Positions 1 to 9,169 of a stretch of DNA of 64,000 nt are shown in pieces. Origin of the DNA: Aquipuribacter hungaricus (lineage in GTDB: Bacteria > Actinomycetota > Actinomycetes > Actinomycetales > JBBAYJ01). A model generated the notes under the pieces. It made no database searches. It saw only the letters and a list, made by a program, of their open reading frames with translations, and was not told the origin of the DNA. The stretch lies in NCBI RefSeq assembly GCF_042663885.1, contig NZ_JBHSXV010000001.1, one strand, 5' to 3'. Both the position numbers and the translations under genes were made by a program. Every line of letters starts with the position of its first letter. Position 1 is the first letter of the stretch.

Positions 1-1
1 C

Positions 2-427
2 GTGCCCGACCTCGACGTGGACGACCCGTGGTCGGCGGACCCCGACGGCGCCGACCTGCTCGTCCTCGGCTGGGGCTCGACCTTCGGCCCGGTCAGCGCC
101 GCCGTCCGCCAGGCGCGCGCCGGCGGGGCCCGGGTCGCCCAGGCCCACCTGCGCCACCTGCACCCGTTCCCGGCCAACACCGGCGACGTGCTGCGGGCCT
201 ACCCCCGCGTCCTCGTCCCCGAGATGAACCTCGGCCAGCTGTCGCTGCTGCTGCGCGCCCGCTACCTGGTCGACGTCATCAGCCACACCAGCGTGCGCGG
301 GCAGCCGTTCAGCTCCGGCGAGCTGGTCCAGGCCGTCGACGACGCGATCACCCACGAGCCCCCCCGCAGCACCGCGCGCCGCTTCGCCGGCGCCGGGCGC
401 GGGAGCAGCCAGGAGGCACACGCATGA
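2..427 (+). CDS. korA: 2-oxoacid:ferredoxin oxidoreductase, alpha subunit, C-terminal part (5' end outside window)
   Basis: Partial gene, open at the left edge; about 141 codons remain. It is the C-terminal domain of the alpha chain of a KorAB-type enzyme that oxidatively decarboxylates 2-oxoglutarate or a related 2-oxoacid to the acyl-CoA and reduces ferredoxin. Visible are the LGWGSTFGPV segment, the HLRHLHPFPANT stretch and the VLVPEMNLGQLSLLLR helix, all typical of the end of this subunit. Its stop overlaps the ATG of the next gene (ATGA at 424-427), so the two are translationally coupled. The identity rests mainly on the unmistakable beta subunit next door. The precise 2-oxoacid cannot be read from this fragment. 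Confidence 0.88.
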   Translation: MPDLDVDDPWSADPDGADLLVLGWGSTFGPVSAAVRQARAGGARVAQAHLRHLHPFPANTGDVLRAYPRVLVPEMNLGQLSLLLRARYLVDVISHTSVRGQPFSSGELVQAVDDAITHEPPRSTARRFAGAGRGSSQEAHA

Positions 428-1530
428 GCATCGAGCTCGGGCTCCCCACCGTCGGACCCGGCCAGGGGCTGCGCGGCGTCCCCACGCTGTCCGAGGGCGA
501 GGCCCTCACCCGCAAGCAGTTCGTCGCGGAGAACGAGGTGCGCTGGTGCCCCGGCTGCGGCGACTACGCCGTGCTCGCCGCGGTCCAGGGCTTCCTGCCC
601 GACCTGGGGCTCAAGCGCGAGAACATCGTCTTCGTCTCCGGCATCGGGTGCTCCAGCCGGTTCCCGTACTACCTGGACACCTACGGCGTGCACTCCATCC
701 ACGGCCGGGCGCCGACGATCGCCACCGGCCTGGCCGTGTCGCGCCCCGACCTCAACGTCTGGGTCGTCACCGGCGACGGCGACGCGCTGTCCATCGGCGC
801 CGGTCACCTGCTGCACACCCTGCGCCGCAACCTCAACGTGACGATCCTGCTGTTCAACAACCGGATCTACGGGCTCACCAAGGGCCAGTACTCCCCGACG
901 TCCGAGACCGGCAAGGTCACCAAGTCGACCCCGGCGGGCAGCGTCGACGGCCCGTTCAACCCGGTGTCGCTGGCCCTGGGCGCCGAGGCGACCTTCGTCG
1001 CACGGACCCTGGACTCCGACCGGGCGCACCTCACCGAGGTGCTGCGCCAGGCCGCCGAGCACCGCGGCAGCGCGCTGGTGGAGATCTACCAGAACTGCCC
1101 GATCTTCAACGACGGCGCGTTCGACGTGCTGAAGGACCGCGACGAGTCCCAGGCCCGCCTGGTCCGGCTCGCCGCGGGCCAGGAGGTCACCTTCGGCGGC
1201 CCGGACGGGGACGCGAGCGTCGTCGTCGCGCGCCCCGACGGCGGCGGCCTGGAGGTCGTCGCCCGGGACGTCGCGGCCGCGACCGGGCGCACCCCGGTCG
1301 TCCACGACCCCGGTGCGGACGACCCGTCGGCCCAGTTCGCGCTGTCCCGCCTCGACGACCCGTCCATGACCACGGTCCCCGTCGGTGTCTTCCGCTCCGT
1401 GCAGCGGCCCGCCTACGACGACCTGGTCCGCTCCCAGGTGGACGCCGCGGTCTCCGCCGCCGGCGGCCCCGCCCAGGACGCCGACCTCACCGCCCTGCTC
1501 GCGGGCCCCGACACCTGGACCGTCAGCTGA
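424..1530 (+). CDS. korB: 2-oxoacid:ferredoxin oxidoreductase, beta subunit (TPP-binding)
   Basis: A 368-residue beta subunit that binds thiamine diphosphate and an Fe-S cluster and works with KorA in the cytoplasm as an alternative to 2-oxoglutarate dehydrogenase. The CPGCG motif (Cys42, Cys45) and GIGCSS (Cys76) supply cluster ligands. The TPP/Mg motif is GDGDAL at about 117-122, followed by the FNNRIYGLTKGQYSPTS segment at about 144-160. The start is the ATG at 424, which overlaps the korA stop; in-frame sequence upstream is only a shadow of korA. The C-terminal 100 residues are the usual variable tail. Convergent with the MFS gene downstream. Confidence 0.94.
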   Translation: MSIELGLPTVGPGQGLRGVPTLSEGEALTRKQFVAENEVRWCPGCGDYAVLAAVQGFLPDLGLKRENIVFVSGIGCSSRFPYYLDTYGVHSIHGRAPTIATGLAVSRPDLNVWVVTGDGDALSIGAGHLLHTLRRNLNVTILLFNNRIYGLTKGQYSPTSETGKVTKSTPAGSVDGPFNPVSLALGAEATFVARTLDSDRAHLTEVLRQAAEHRGSALVEIYQNCPIFNDGAFDVLKDRDESQARLVRLAAGQEVTFGGPDGDASVVVARPDGGGLEVVARDVAAATGRTPVVHDPGADDPSAQFALSRLDDPSMTTVPVGVFRSVQRPAYDDLVRSQVDAAVSAAGGPAQDADLTALLAGPDTWTVS

Positions 1531-1566
1531 CCGTCGGCCGGTGACGGCCCGGGAGCCCGTCGGACC

Positions 1567-2931
1567 TCAGGGTCCGGCGGGCTCCGTGCTGTCACGACGC
1601 CCGTCGGCGGGCGCGTCGACGGTCTCGTCGCCCCCCTCGTCCGCACTCCGGTCGGCGTGCTGGTCGAGGTGGCGCGGCAGGTCCCGCATCCGCACCAGCG
1701 GGCTCAGCAGCACCGGCAGGACGGCCGCCGCCTCGAGCACCACCCCGGCCCAGAGCACGGTGACGATGCCGGCCTGCGCGGCCACGACCCCGCCCACGAA
1801 CGCGGCCACCGGGTTGACGCCCCACACGACGAAGCGGACCGAGGCGTTCATCCGCCCCAGCAGCGGCAGGGGGCAGAGCCGCTGCCGGAACGACACCTGC
1901 GCGACGTTGTAGACGACGACGCCGAACCCGTAGACCGCCATGGACACCGCGAGCATGACGAGCGCGGTGCCCTGCGACCGGCCGGCGGCGAGCGGCACCA
2001 GGGCTGCCGCGGCCGAGGACGGCAGGATCGCCAGCGCGATGGTCCGACCCTCCCCCACGACCCGCATGACGGCGCCCGAGGCGAACGCCCCCGCCAGGCC
2101 GCCCAGGGCGCCGACGCTGAGCACCAGGCCCAGCTGCGCCTCGCTCAGCCCGAGGTCCCGCACCACGTAGAGCACGAGCAGCCCGCCGCCGAGGTTGCTC
2201 GCGGCGTTCGACGTCGCCGTCGTCGCGACGATCCGGCGCAGCAGGGGCTGGCCGACGACGAAGCGCAGCCCCTCGCCGATCTCGGTACGCAGCGGGCGGC
2301 GCCCGGCCCGCGACGGCGGCTCCTCCCGGTGGCGGATCCGGCCGAGGAACAGGGCCGAGCCCAGGAACGAGAGCGCGTCGACGAGCAGGACGAGCGGGGC
2401 ACCCACGGCGCGCACCAGCAGGCCGCCCAGCGCCGGGCCCACGACGTGGGCGACCGAGTGCGACACCTGCAGCCGGGCGTTGCCCTCGCTGATCCGCGAG
2501 GACGGGACGATCGAGGGCAGGTAGGACTGGTAGGCGACGTCGAAGAAGACGGTGGCCACCCCGGTGACGGTGGCCACGACGAGCAGCAGCGGGAAGGTGA
2601 GGACGTCGAGCAGGTAGGCCACCGGCAGCGACAGCAGCGCCAGGGCCCGGACCAGGTCGCCGACCACGAGGACCCGCCGCTTGAGCAGCCGGTCGACCCA
2701 CGCCCCGGCGGGCAGGCCGACGAGCAGGAACGCGATGTTCTCGAAGGTGGCGAGCAGGCCCATCTCGAGCTCGTCCGCCCCGAGCACCTGCACCGCGAGC
2801 AGCGGCAGGGCGATGCCGCCCACCTGCGTGCCGACCTGGCTGACGGTGTCCCCGGCCCACAGCCGGCGGAAGTCCCTGCCGACCGGGTGGCCGACGAGGC
2901 TCTCCCGGTACCAGCTGCCCACCCTGCCCAC
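1567..2931 (-). CDS. MFS transporter (MFS_3/EntS-like efflux family)
   Basis: A 454-residue integral membrane protein with about twelve hydrophobic segments and the MFS loop 2-3 signature around residues 72-90 (GAWVDRLLKRR). The N-terminal DFRRLWAGDTVSQVGTQV segment is typical of the macrolide/enterobactin-exporter branch of the major facilitator superfamily, so export of a small molecule by proton antiport is likely; the substrate is unknown. The tail (residues 425-454) is hydrophilic and acidic. The start is GTG at 2931. No Shine-Dalgarno is visible, but CACCAT lies six bases upstream as a possible -10, so the mRNA may be leaderless. Convergent with korB, divergent from the chemotaxis receptor. 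Confidence 0.85.
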   Translation of the reverse strand: MGRVGSWYRESLVGHPVGRDFRRLWAGDTVSQVGTQVGGIALPLLAVQVLGADELEMGLLATFENIAFLLVGLPAGAWVDRLLKRRVLVVGDLVRALALLSLPVAYLLDVLTFPLLLVVATVTGVATVFFDVAYQSYLPSIVPSSRISEGNARLQVSHSVAHVVGPALGGLLVRAVGAPLVLLVDALSFLGSALFLGRIRHREEPPSRAGRRPLRTEIGEGLRFVVGQPLLRRIVATTATSNAASNLGGGLLVLYVVRDLGLSEAQLGLVLSVGALGGLAGAFASGAVMRVVGEGRTIALAILPSSAAAALVPLAAGRSQGTALVMLAVSMAVYGFGVVVYNVAQVSFRQRLCPLPLLGRMNASVRFVVWGVNPVAAFVGGVVAAQAGIVTVLWAGVVLEAAAVLPVLLSPLVRMRDLPRHLDQHADRSADEGGDETVDAPADGRRDSTEPAGP

Positions 2932-3089
2932 GCGCCGATGGTGGCGTGCGGCGGGCCCGCGGCGCGACCCCCGCCGCCCGCCCGTCGCGGCCCGGTGCGG
3001 ACCGGCGCGAAAGGTCTGCCCCCCGCGTGCCGATGCCTGTGCCGACCCTGATGCCCCGTCTCCGGCGACAGCCGGTGGGAGGACCCCCC

Positions 3090-4715
3090 GTGACCCGCAC
3101 CCCCGGCACCGCCGCCGCCCGCCGCGGCCTGCTCGCCCGCGCCCGTGACCTGCCCATCGCCCGCAAGCTGCTGGCCGCCTTCGGTGCGGTCACCGTGCTG
3201 CTCGTCGCCGTCGGCGGCGTCAGCCTCGTCCAGCTGCAGCGGGCGTCCGACCGCCTCGCCCTGATGGACACCGAGACGCTGGAGGCCGTGAGCACCCTCG
3301 GCACGGTCGAGAGCCGGTTCGAGTCGCTCCGCTTCCGGCTGGTCGACCTTGCCGTCGCCAGCGAGGGCGACGAGGTCGCCGTGACGGACCGGATCGCCGT
3401 GCTCGACGACGAGATGGACGAGGCCTTCGCCGCCTATCAGCGCACCGACATGACGGGTCGCGAGGACGCCGTCCTCAGGCTGACGACGGCGCTGGAGGAG
3501 TACCGGGAGATCCGCGACGCCGAGCTCGTGCCGCTCGCCAAGGCCGACCGGACCACCGAGTTCGTCAAGGTGCGCGAGGAGAAGCTCACGCCGCTGGCGA
3601 AGACGGTCGCGGACACCGTCGACGAGCTCATGGCCATCGAGCACGCCGCCGCCGCGGCCTCCGTCGAGGAGGGCGCCGCGGCCTACCGCTCGGCCGTCGT
3701 CCTGCTCGGCGCGGCCGTGCTGCTCGCCGTCGTCGTGTCCACCACCCTGGCGCTGGTCATCGGCCGTGCCGTCGCGGACCCGCTGCGCCGGACCGTCGCG
3801 GTGCTCGAGGGCCTCGCCGAGGGCCGGCTGGACCAGCGGCTGCCCGCGGAGGCGACCGACGAGGTCGGCCTCATGGCGCGCGCCCTCAACCGCGCGCTGG
3901 ACATGCTCACCGAGACCATGACGCGGATCTCCGGCAGCTCGCAGTCCCTCGCGTCGGCCTCGGAGCAGCTGTCCGCGGTGTCCGCGCAGCTCAGCGGCTC
4001 CGCGGAGGAGTCCGCGGCCCAGGCCGGCAGCGCGAGCAGCGCCGCCGAGCAGGTCTCGGCCAACGTGCAGACCGTCGCCGCCGGCACCGAGCAGATGAGC
4101 GCGGCCATCCGCGAGATCGCCGCCAGCGCCTCCGACGCCAGCGGGACCGCCGCCGACGCGGTGCAGAGCGCGGCCGGCGCCACCGACACCGTCGAGCAGC
4201 TCGGCCGCTCGACCGCCGAGATCGCCGCCGTCCTCAAGGTCATCACGTCGATCGCGGAGCAGACCAACCTGCTCGCCCTCAACGCGACCATCGAGTCGGC
4301 CCGGGCGGGCGAGGCCGGCAAGGGCTTCGCGGTCGTCGCCACCGAGGTCAAGGAGCTCGCCACCCAGACCGGGAAGGCGACCGAGGACATCGCCCGCCGC
4401 ATCGACGCGATCCAGCGGGACAGCTCCCACGCCGGCGACGCCATCCGCTCCATCTCCGACGTCATCGACCGCATCAACGCCAGCCAGTCGACGATCGCCG
4501 CGGCGGTCGAGGAGCAGACCGCCACCACCAACGAGATGACCCGCAGCGTGAGCGAGGCTGCGCAGGGCGCGAGCGAGATCGCCAGCGGGGTGGCGTCGGT
4601 GGCCCAGGCCGCCGCCGAGACGACCGACGGCGCCTCGCAGACGTCGGCGGCGGCCGTGGAGCTGTCCGCCATGGCCGGCGACCTGCAGGTGCTGGTGGGG
4701 CGCTTCCGCTTCTGA
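3090..4715 (+). CDS. Methyl-accepting chemotaxis protein
   Basis: A 541-residue transmembrane chemoreceptor. The first membrane helix is at about 27-48, followed by a 4HB_MCP-type sensor region of about 150 residues. The second helix (about 200-225) leads into a HAMP domain (DPLRRTVAVLEGLAEGRL) and a long cytoplasmic coiled coil. The coil carries the signalling hairpin near residues 388-420 (EQTNLLALNATIESARAGE), which binds CheA/CheW. GTG at 3090 is chosen because GGGAGGA lies 6-7 bases upstream; in-frame ATGs at 3030 and 3051 lack such a site. No che genes are in the window. A 7-bp GC hairpin follows the stop. Confidence 0.92.
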   Translation: MTRTPGTAAARRGLLARARDLPIARKLLAAFGAVTVLLVAVGGVSLVQLQRASDRLALMDTETLEAVSTLGTVESRFESLRFRLVDLAVASEGDEVAVTDRIAVLDDEMDEAFAAYQRTDMTGREDAVLRLTTALEEYREIRDAELVPLAKADRTTEFVKVREEKLTPLAKTVADTVDELMAIEHAAAAASVEEGAAAYRSAVVLLGAAVLLAVVVSTTLALVIGRAVADPLRRTVAVLEGLAEGRLDQRLPAEATDEVGLMARALNRALDMLTETMTRISGSSQSLASASEQLSAVSAQLSGSAEESAAQAGSASSAAEQVSANVQTVAAGTEQMSAAIREIAASASDASGTAADAVQSAAGATDTVEQLGRSTAEIAAVLKVITSIAEQTNLLALNATIESARAGEAGKGFAVVATEVKELATQTGKATEDIARRIDAIQRDSSHAGDAIRSISDVIDRINASQSTIAAAVEEQTATTNEMTRSVSEAAQGASEIASGVASVAQAAAETTDGASQTSAAAVELSAMAGDLQVLVGRFRF

Positions 4716-4720
4716 GCGCC

Positions 4721-4737
4721 GCCCGCCGGGGGCGGGC
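4721..4737 (+). terminator. Short GC hairpin after the chemoreceptor gene
   Basis: A perfect 7-bp stem (GCCCGCC / GGCGGGC) with a 3-base loop begins five bases after the stop codon. There is no U-tract, as is common in high-GC actinobacteria. Probable transcription end before serA. Confidence 0.45.
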
Positions 4738-4788
4738 ACCGGGCCACCAGACGGTGGGCGGTCGTGCCGACGACCACCTCCCACCCCG

Positions 4789-4800
4789 CACAATGGCCCC
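4789..4800 (+). promoter_or_regulatory. Putative -10 element for leaderless serA
   Basis: CACAAT at 4789-4794 stands six bases before the GTG of serA, and no Shine-Dalgarno lies between. This spacing places the transcription start at or next to the start codon, the pattern of leaderless actinobacterial mRNAs. Inferred from sequence only. Confidence 0.4.
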
Positions 4801-6018
4801 GTGCCCGCCCCCACCGCCGCACCGACGGCGCTGCTCCTGGAGAACATCCACCCGCACGCGGTCGAGCTGCTGAGCGCCGCCGGCTTCGAGGTCCGCACCC
4901 ACCGCGGCGCGATGGACGAGGCCGAGCTCGTCGAGGCCGTGCAGGGGGTGAGCGTCCTCGGGATCCGGTCCACCACCCACGTCACCGAGGCGGTCCTGGA
5001 CCGGGCCCCGGGCCTGCGCGCGGTCGGCGCCTTCTGCATCGGGACCAACCAGGTCGACCTCGCCGCGGCGGGCTCGCGCGGGGTCGCTGTCTTCAACGCC
5101 CCGTTCTCCAACACCCGCAGCGTCGTCGAGCTCGCCGTGGCCGAGATCATCGCCCTGGCGCGCCGGCTGACCGAGCGCGACGACGCCATGCACGCCGGCG
5201 TCTGGGACAAGTCGGCCGACGGCTCCCACGAGGTGCGGGGGCGGACGCTCGGCATCGTCGGCTACGGCAACATCGGCAGCCAGCTGTCGGTCGTCGCCGA
5301 GGCGCTCGGCATGCGCGTGGTGTTCTACGACTCCACCGAGAAGCTCGCCCTGGGCAACGCGCGCGCCTGCTCGAGCCTGGACGAGCTGCTCGCCGAGGCG
5401 GACACCGTCACGCTGCACGTGGACGGCCGCGACGGCAACGCCGGCATGTTCGGCGCCGCGCAGTTCGCCGCCATGCGCCCCCGCAGCATGTTCCTCAACC
5501 TGTCGCGCGGCTTCGTCGTGGACTACGCCGCGCTCCGGCGCAACGTCGAGTCCGGCCACATCGCCGGGGCGGCGGTCGACGTGTTCCCCGACGAGCCCAA
5601 GGCCAAGGGCGACCCGTTCGCCTCGGACCTGCGCGGGCTGAGGAACGTCATCCTCACCCCGCACGTGGCCGGGTCGACCGCGGAGGCCCAGCAGGACATC
5701 GGCCGGTTCACCGCCAGCAAGCTGCGCGACTACACCCTGGCCGGCACCACCACGCTGTCGGTCAACCTGCCGCAGGTCGCCATGGACCCCCGCCCCGGCA
5801 CCCGCCGGGTCGCGCACCTGCACCACAACGTCCCCGGCGCGATGGCGCGGGTCAACCAGCTGCTGGCCGAGCACGGGGTCAACATCGAGGGCCAGCTGCT
5901 GAGCACCCGCGGCACGCTGGGCTACGCGCTCACCGACGTGGCCGTCGACCTGCCCGACGGCGTGCTCGACGCGCTGGCCGCCGTGCCGGAGACGATCTCC
6001 ACGCGCGTCGTCCCGTGA
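4801..6018 (+). CDS. serA: D-3-phosphoglycerate dehydrogenase (short, ACT-domain form)
   Basis: Catalyses the first step of serine synthesis, 3-phosphoglycerate to 3-phosphohydroxypyruvate, with NAD. At 405 residues it is the E. coli-type SerA: a 2-hydroxyacid dehydrogenase fold plus a C-terminal ACT domain (about 335-405), without the extra ASB domain of the mycobacterial enzyme. The NAD motif GYGNIG is at 154-159 with Asp177 at the end of the second strand. Catalytic Arg236 (LSRGF), Glu265 (FPDEP) and His288 (LTPHVAGST) are present. The ACT domain suggests serine feedback. The stop overlaps the GTG of rarD (GTGA at 6015-6018). Confidence 0.94.
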   Translation: MPAPTAAPTALLLENIHPHAVELLSAAGFEVRTHRGAMDEAELVEAVQGVSVLGIRSTTHVTEAVLDRAPGLRAVGAFCIGTNQVDLAAAGSRGVAVFNAPFSNTRSVVELAVAEIIALARRLTERDDAMHAGVWDKSADGSHEVRGRTLGIVGYGNIGSQLSVVAEALGMRVVFYDSTEKLALGNARACSSLDELLAEADTVTLHVDGRDGNAGMFGAAQFAAMRPRSMFLNLSRGFVVDYAALRRNVESGHIAGAAVDVFPDEPKAKGDPFASDLRGLRNVILTPHVAGSTAEAQQDIGRFTASKLRDYTLAGTTTLSVNLPQVAMDPRPGTRRVAHLHHNVPGAMARVNQLLAEHGVNIEGQLLSTRGTLGYALTDVAVDLPDGVLDALAAVPETISTRVVP

Positions 6019-6980
6019 CGTCGGCGTCCGCCGCCCGGGCCTCGGCGGGCGCGCCCGCCGGGGACGACCGCACGGGCGTGCTGCTCGGCCTCGGCGCGTA
6101 CCTCATGTGGGGGCTGTTCCCGCTGTACTTCCGCCTCCTCGAGGCGGCCGGGGCGGTCGAGATCGTCCTGCACCGGATCGTCTGGTCGCTGCTGGCGTGC
6201 GCCCTGCTGCTGACCGTGGTCCGCGCCTGGGGCGCGGTGCGGGCCGTCACCGGCCGGCAGCTCCTGCTGCTCGCCGCCGCCGCGGCCGTCCTCAGCGTCA
6301 ACTGGGGCGTCTTCGTCTACGCCGTGAACTCCGGGCAGGTCGTCGAGACCTCGCTCGGCTACTTCATCAACCCGCTGGTGTCGGTGCTGCTGGGCGTCGC
6401 GCTGCTCGGGGAGCGGCTGCGGCGGGTGCAGTGGGCCGCCGTCGGCGTCGCCGCGGTCGCGGTGGGCGTCCTCACCTACGACTACGGCCGGCCGCCGTGG
6501 ATCGCCATCGCGCTGGCCGCGAGCTTCGGCTGCTACGGGCTGCTCAAGAACCGCGTCGGGCGCGGTGTCGGTGCACTGCCCGGCCTGGCCCTGGAGACCG
6601 CGGTGCTCGCGCCGCTGGCGGTGGCCGGGCTGGTCTGGTTCGGGGTGCGCGGCGAGAGCACCTTCACCTCCGAGGGGCCCGCCCTCACGGTGCTGCTCAT
6701 GCTGTCCGGGGTGCTCACGGCCCTGCCGCTGCTGCTCTTCGCGGGCGCCGCCCGCCGGGTGCCGCTGTCGACCATCGGGCTGCTGCAGTACATCACCCCG
6801 GTCATGCAGCTCCTGCTCGGCGTGCTCGTCTTCGGCGAGCCCATGCCGCCGCTGCGCCTGGCAGGCTTCGCGCTGGTCTGGGTGGCGCTGGCGGTCTTCA
6901 CCGTCGACGGGCTGCGCAGCGCCGGCCGGTCGCGGGCCGCGTCCCGGGAGCTGTCGCGGCAGACCGTCCCGCCCTCCTGA
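6015..6980 (+). CDS. rarD: EamA-family transporter RarD
   Basis: A 321-residue membrane protein with about ten hydrophobic helices, the two-EamA-repeat (DMT superfamily) layout. RarD features are the N-terminal GLGAYLMWGLFPLYFRLL segment, the NWGVFVYAVNSGQVVETSLGY stretch split over helices 3-4, and LLQYITPVMQLLLGV near the end. Substrate unknown; related proteins export amino acids or metabolites, so a role beside serA is possible but unproven. The start GTG at 6015 overlaps the serA stop by four bases, indicating translational coupling. Confidence 0.9.
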   Translation: MTSASAARASAGAPAGDDRTGVLLGLGAYLMWGLFPLYFRLLEAAGAVEIVLHRIVWSLLACALLLTVVRAWGAVRAVTGRQLLLLAAAAAVLSVNWGVFVYAVNSGQVVETSLGYFINPLVSVLLGVALLGERLRRVQWAAVGVAAVAVGVLTYDYGRPPWIAIALAASFGCYGLLKNRVGRGVGALPGLALETAVLAPLAVAGLVWFGVRGESTFTSEGPALTVLLMLSGVLTALPLLLFAGAARRVPLSTIGLLQYITPVMQLLLGVLVFGEPMPPLRLAGFALVWVALAVFTVDGLRSAGRSRAASRELSRQTVPPS

Positions 6981-7004
6981 GCGCGGGCGAGACGTTAGGC
7001 GGGC

Positions 7005-7048
7005 GTTCACCTGCGGGCCACCTCCCGGTCTGCGGCGGTGCCTAGGTT
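7005..7048 (+). promoter_or_regulatory. PHO-box-like PhoP operator and -10 for phoX
   Basis: Two adjacent 11-base units, GTTCACCTGCG at 7005-7015 and GGCCACCTCCC at 7016-7026, match the direct-repeat PHO box bound by the PhoP response regulator in Streptomyces (consensus unit begins GTTCACC). TAGGTT at 7043-7048 is a reasonable -10. The site lies 62 bases before a phosphatase start, which is where a phosphate-starvation operator should be. Confidence 0.6.
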
Positions 7049-7087
7049 CGCGGCGTCCGCGTCCGCCCACCGCCCGAAGGACCCCCC

Positions 7088-9103
7088 GTGACGCTCACCC
7101 CCGAACGCCGCACCCTGCTCCCCATGCTCGGCCGCACCCACGGCACCCGCAGCGCCTCCGTCTGCCACTGGAAGTGCGCCGACGCCTGCACCCGTCCCGA
7201 CGAGAACGTCTCGGGCGCCGAGCGCTTCGTCGACGTCGTCCGCCGCTCCGCCCACGTGTCCGCCTCGCGCCGGACCGTCCTCGGCTCGTCGGCCGCGGGT
7301 GCCGCGCTGGCCGCGCTGTCCGTCGCCGGACCGGTCGCCGCCGCCCCGGGCCGCGGGGGGGCCGCCGCGCCCGGCACGTTCGGCTTCACGGCGATCGACC
7401 CGGTCCCGGCCGAGGTCGACCGCTTCACCGTCCCGGACGGCTGGCGCTGGGAGACGATCATCTCCTGGGGCGACCCCGTGGAGACCGGTGCGCCTGCCTT
7501 CGACGCCGAGGCACAGACGCCCGAGAAGCAGAAGCGCCAGTTCGGCTACAACAACGACTACCTGGACATCCTGCCGCTGGCCGGCAGCGACCGCCGGGGG
7601 CTGCTCGTGGCCAACCACGAGTACACCAACGACGAGCTCATGTTCCCGGACTACGCCACCGCCGACGCCGCCGGGAAGCTCCGGAACACCGAGACCGCCA
7701 TGTACGCCCACGGCATGTCCGTCGTCGAGGTCCGCCGCCGCGGCCCCCGCGACGCGTGGAAGCCGGTCCGCTCCCGCTACAACCGCCGCATCACCCTGGA
7801 CACCGAGTTCGTCATCGACGGCCCCGCGGCGGGCTCGCCGCTGCTGCGCACGAGCGAGGACCCGACGGGCACCCGCGCCTACGGCACGCTCAACAACTGC
7901 GCCGGCTCCACGACCCCGTGGGGCACCGTGCTGTCCGGCGAGGAGAACGTCGACCAGTACTTCAGCAAGCCCGCCGTGCCCACCGCCCGCGAGGCCCGCT
8001 ACGGCCTGACCAGCGCCGGCCGCGGCTGGGGCGCCGTGCAGAGCCGCTTCGACCTGGCCAACGAGGGCACCCGCAACGAGCCCAACCGCTTCTTCTGGGT
8101 CGTCGAGGTGGACCCGGAGGACCCGACCGCCCCGCCGGTCAAGCACACGGCCATGGGCCGCTTCAAGCACGAGGGCGCCTCGGTCCGCATCGACGCCAGC
8201 GGCCACGCCGTGGCGTACATGGGCGACGACAACCGGTTCGACTACCTCTACAAGTTCGTCTCCCGCGACACCTTCCGCCCCGGCCCCTCGCAGGCCGCCC
8301 GCCGCCACAACACGACCCTGCTGTCCGCCGGCGACCTGTACGTGGCGAAGTTCGACGGTGACGGGACCGAGGACGGCGTCTACGACGGCACCGGCGAGTG
8401 GCTCCCGCTCGTCGTCGGCGGTCGGTCGTTCGTCCCCGGCTACAGCGTCGAGGAGGTGCTCGTCTTCACGCGCAACGCCGCCGACGTCGTGCAGCCCACC
8501 GCCATGGACCGGCCCGAGGACGTCGAGCCGAGCCCCGTGACCGGCTACGTCTACGTCGCCTGCACCAACAACACCGCCCGCACCGCCGCCCGCCTGGACG
8601 AGGCCAACCCGCGCCCGGCCAACAAGGACGGCCACGTCGTCGAGATCATCGAGGACGGCGGCGACGCCACCGGGACGACGTTCACCTGGAACCTCGTGCT
8701 CGTGTGCGGCGACCCCGACGACCCGTCCGTCCCCACGTACTTCGGCGGCTGGCAGGGCGAGGTCTCCCCCATCTCGTGCCCGGACAACGTCGCCTTCGAC
8801 GCGGCCGGCAACCTGTGGGTGTCGACCGACGGGCAGCCCGGCAGCATCGGCTACAACGACGGGCTGTTCCTCGTCCCGGTCTCGGGCCCCGAGCGCGGCC
8901 GGGTCCAGCAGTTCCTCGCCGTCCCCACGGGCGCCGAGACGTGCGGCCCGCAGGTCAAGAGCGAGGACGGCTACGTGCTCGTCGCCGTGCAGCACCCGGG
9001 CGACTTCCCGGGCGCCTCGTACGCGGCCCCGGCGTCGACGTTCCCGTACGACGGGGTCTTCCACGGCCCGCGCCCGTCCTGCGTGCAGGTGCTCCCCGCC
9101 TGA
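7088..9103 (+). CDS. phoX: Alkaline phosphatase PhoX (DUF839), Tat-exported
   Basis: A 671-residue secreted phosphatase that releases phosphate from phosphomonoesters using calcium and iron cofactors. The signal region is a long N-terminus with a twin-arginine motif (SRRTVLGSS, Arg61-Arg62), a hydrophobic stretch to about residue 80 and a probable cleavage near AAA-PG. PhoX hallmarks include VANHEYTNDELMF, the NNCAGSTTPWGTVLSGEEN block with the metal-bridging cysteine, and LEPSPVTGYVYVACTNN-like segments (DVEPSPVTGYVYVACTNN). GTG at 7088 follows an AAGGA ribosome site. A PHO-box-like repeat upstream predicts induction by phosphate limitation. Convergent with the GGDEF-EAL gene. Confidence 0.93.
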   Translation: MTLTPERRTLLPMLGRTHGTRSASVCHWKCADACTRPDENVSGAERFVDVVRRSAHVSASRRTVLGSSAAGAALAALSVAGPVAAAPGRGGAAAPGTFGFTAIDPVPAEVDRFTVPDGWRWETIISWGDPVETGAPAFDAEAQTPEKQKRQFGYNNDYLDILPLAGSDRRGLLVANHEYTNDELMFPDYATADAAGKLRNTETAMYAHGMSVVEVRRRGPRDAWKPVRSRYNRRITLDTEFVIDGPAAGSPLLRTSEDPTGTRAYGTLNNCAGSTTPWGTVLSGEENVDQYFSKPAVPTAREARYGLTSAGRGWGAVQSRFDLANEGTRNEPNRFFWVVEVDPEDPTAPPVKHTAMGRFKHEGASVRIDASGHAVAYMGDDNRFDYLYKFVSRDTFRPGPSQAARRHNTTLLSAGDLYVAKFDGDGTEDGVYDGTGEWLPLVVGGRSFVPGYSVEEVLVFTRNAADVVQPTAMDRPEDVEPSPVTGYVYVACTNNTARTAARLDEANPRPANKDGHVVEIIEDGGDATGTTFTWNLVLVCGDPDDPSVPTYFGGWQGEVSPISCPDNVAFDAAGNLWVSTDGQPGSIGYNDGLFLVPVSGPERGRVQQFLAVPTGAETCGPQVKSEDGYVLVAVQHPGDFPGASYAAPASTFPYDGVFHGPRPSCVQVLPA

Positions 9104-9117
9104 GGACGCGCTCGGGG

Positions 9118-9169
9118 CCCCGGACCGCCCCGACCTGGACCGGGCCGCCGGGGTCCGGGCGGTCCGGGG
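9118..9169. terminator. Bidirectional terminator between phoX and the GGDEF-EAL gene
   Basis: A perfect 13-bp inverted repeat (9118-9130 with 9157-9169) whose loop can fold into a second smaller GC hairpin. It fills the gap between two convergent stop codons, so it can serve both strands. Confidence 0.7.

Noticed and set aside
1531..1566. Terminator between korB and the MFS gene
   Set aside because: Only weak, imperfect complementarity; not enough to call.
2145..5255. Very long minus-strand open frame of about 1,036 codons across the MFS, chemoreceptor and serA region
   Set aside because: It is antisense to clearly real genes, is composed of Arg/Gly/Ala/Pro runs, and matches no family. High GC content removes stop codons in shadow frames.
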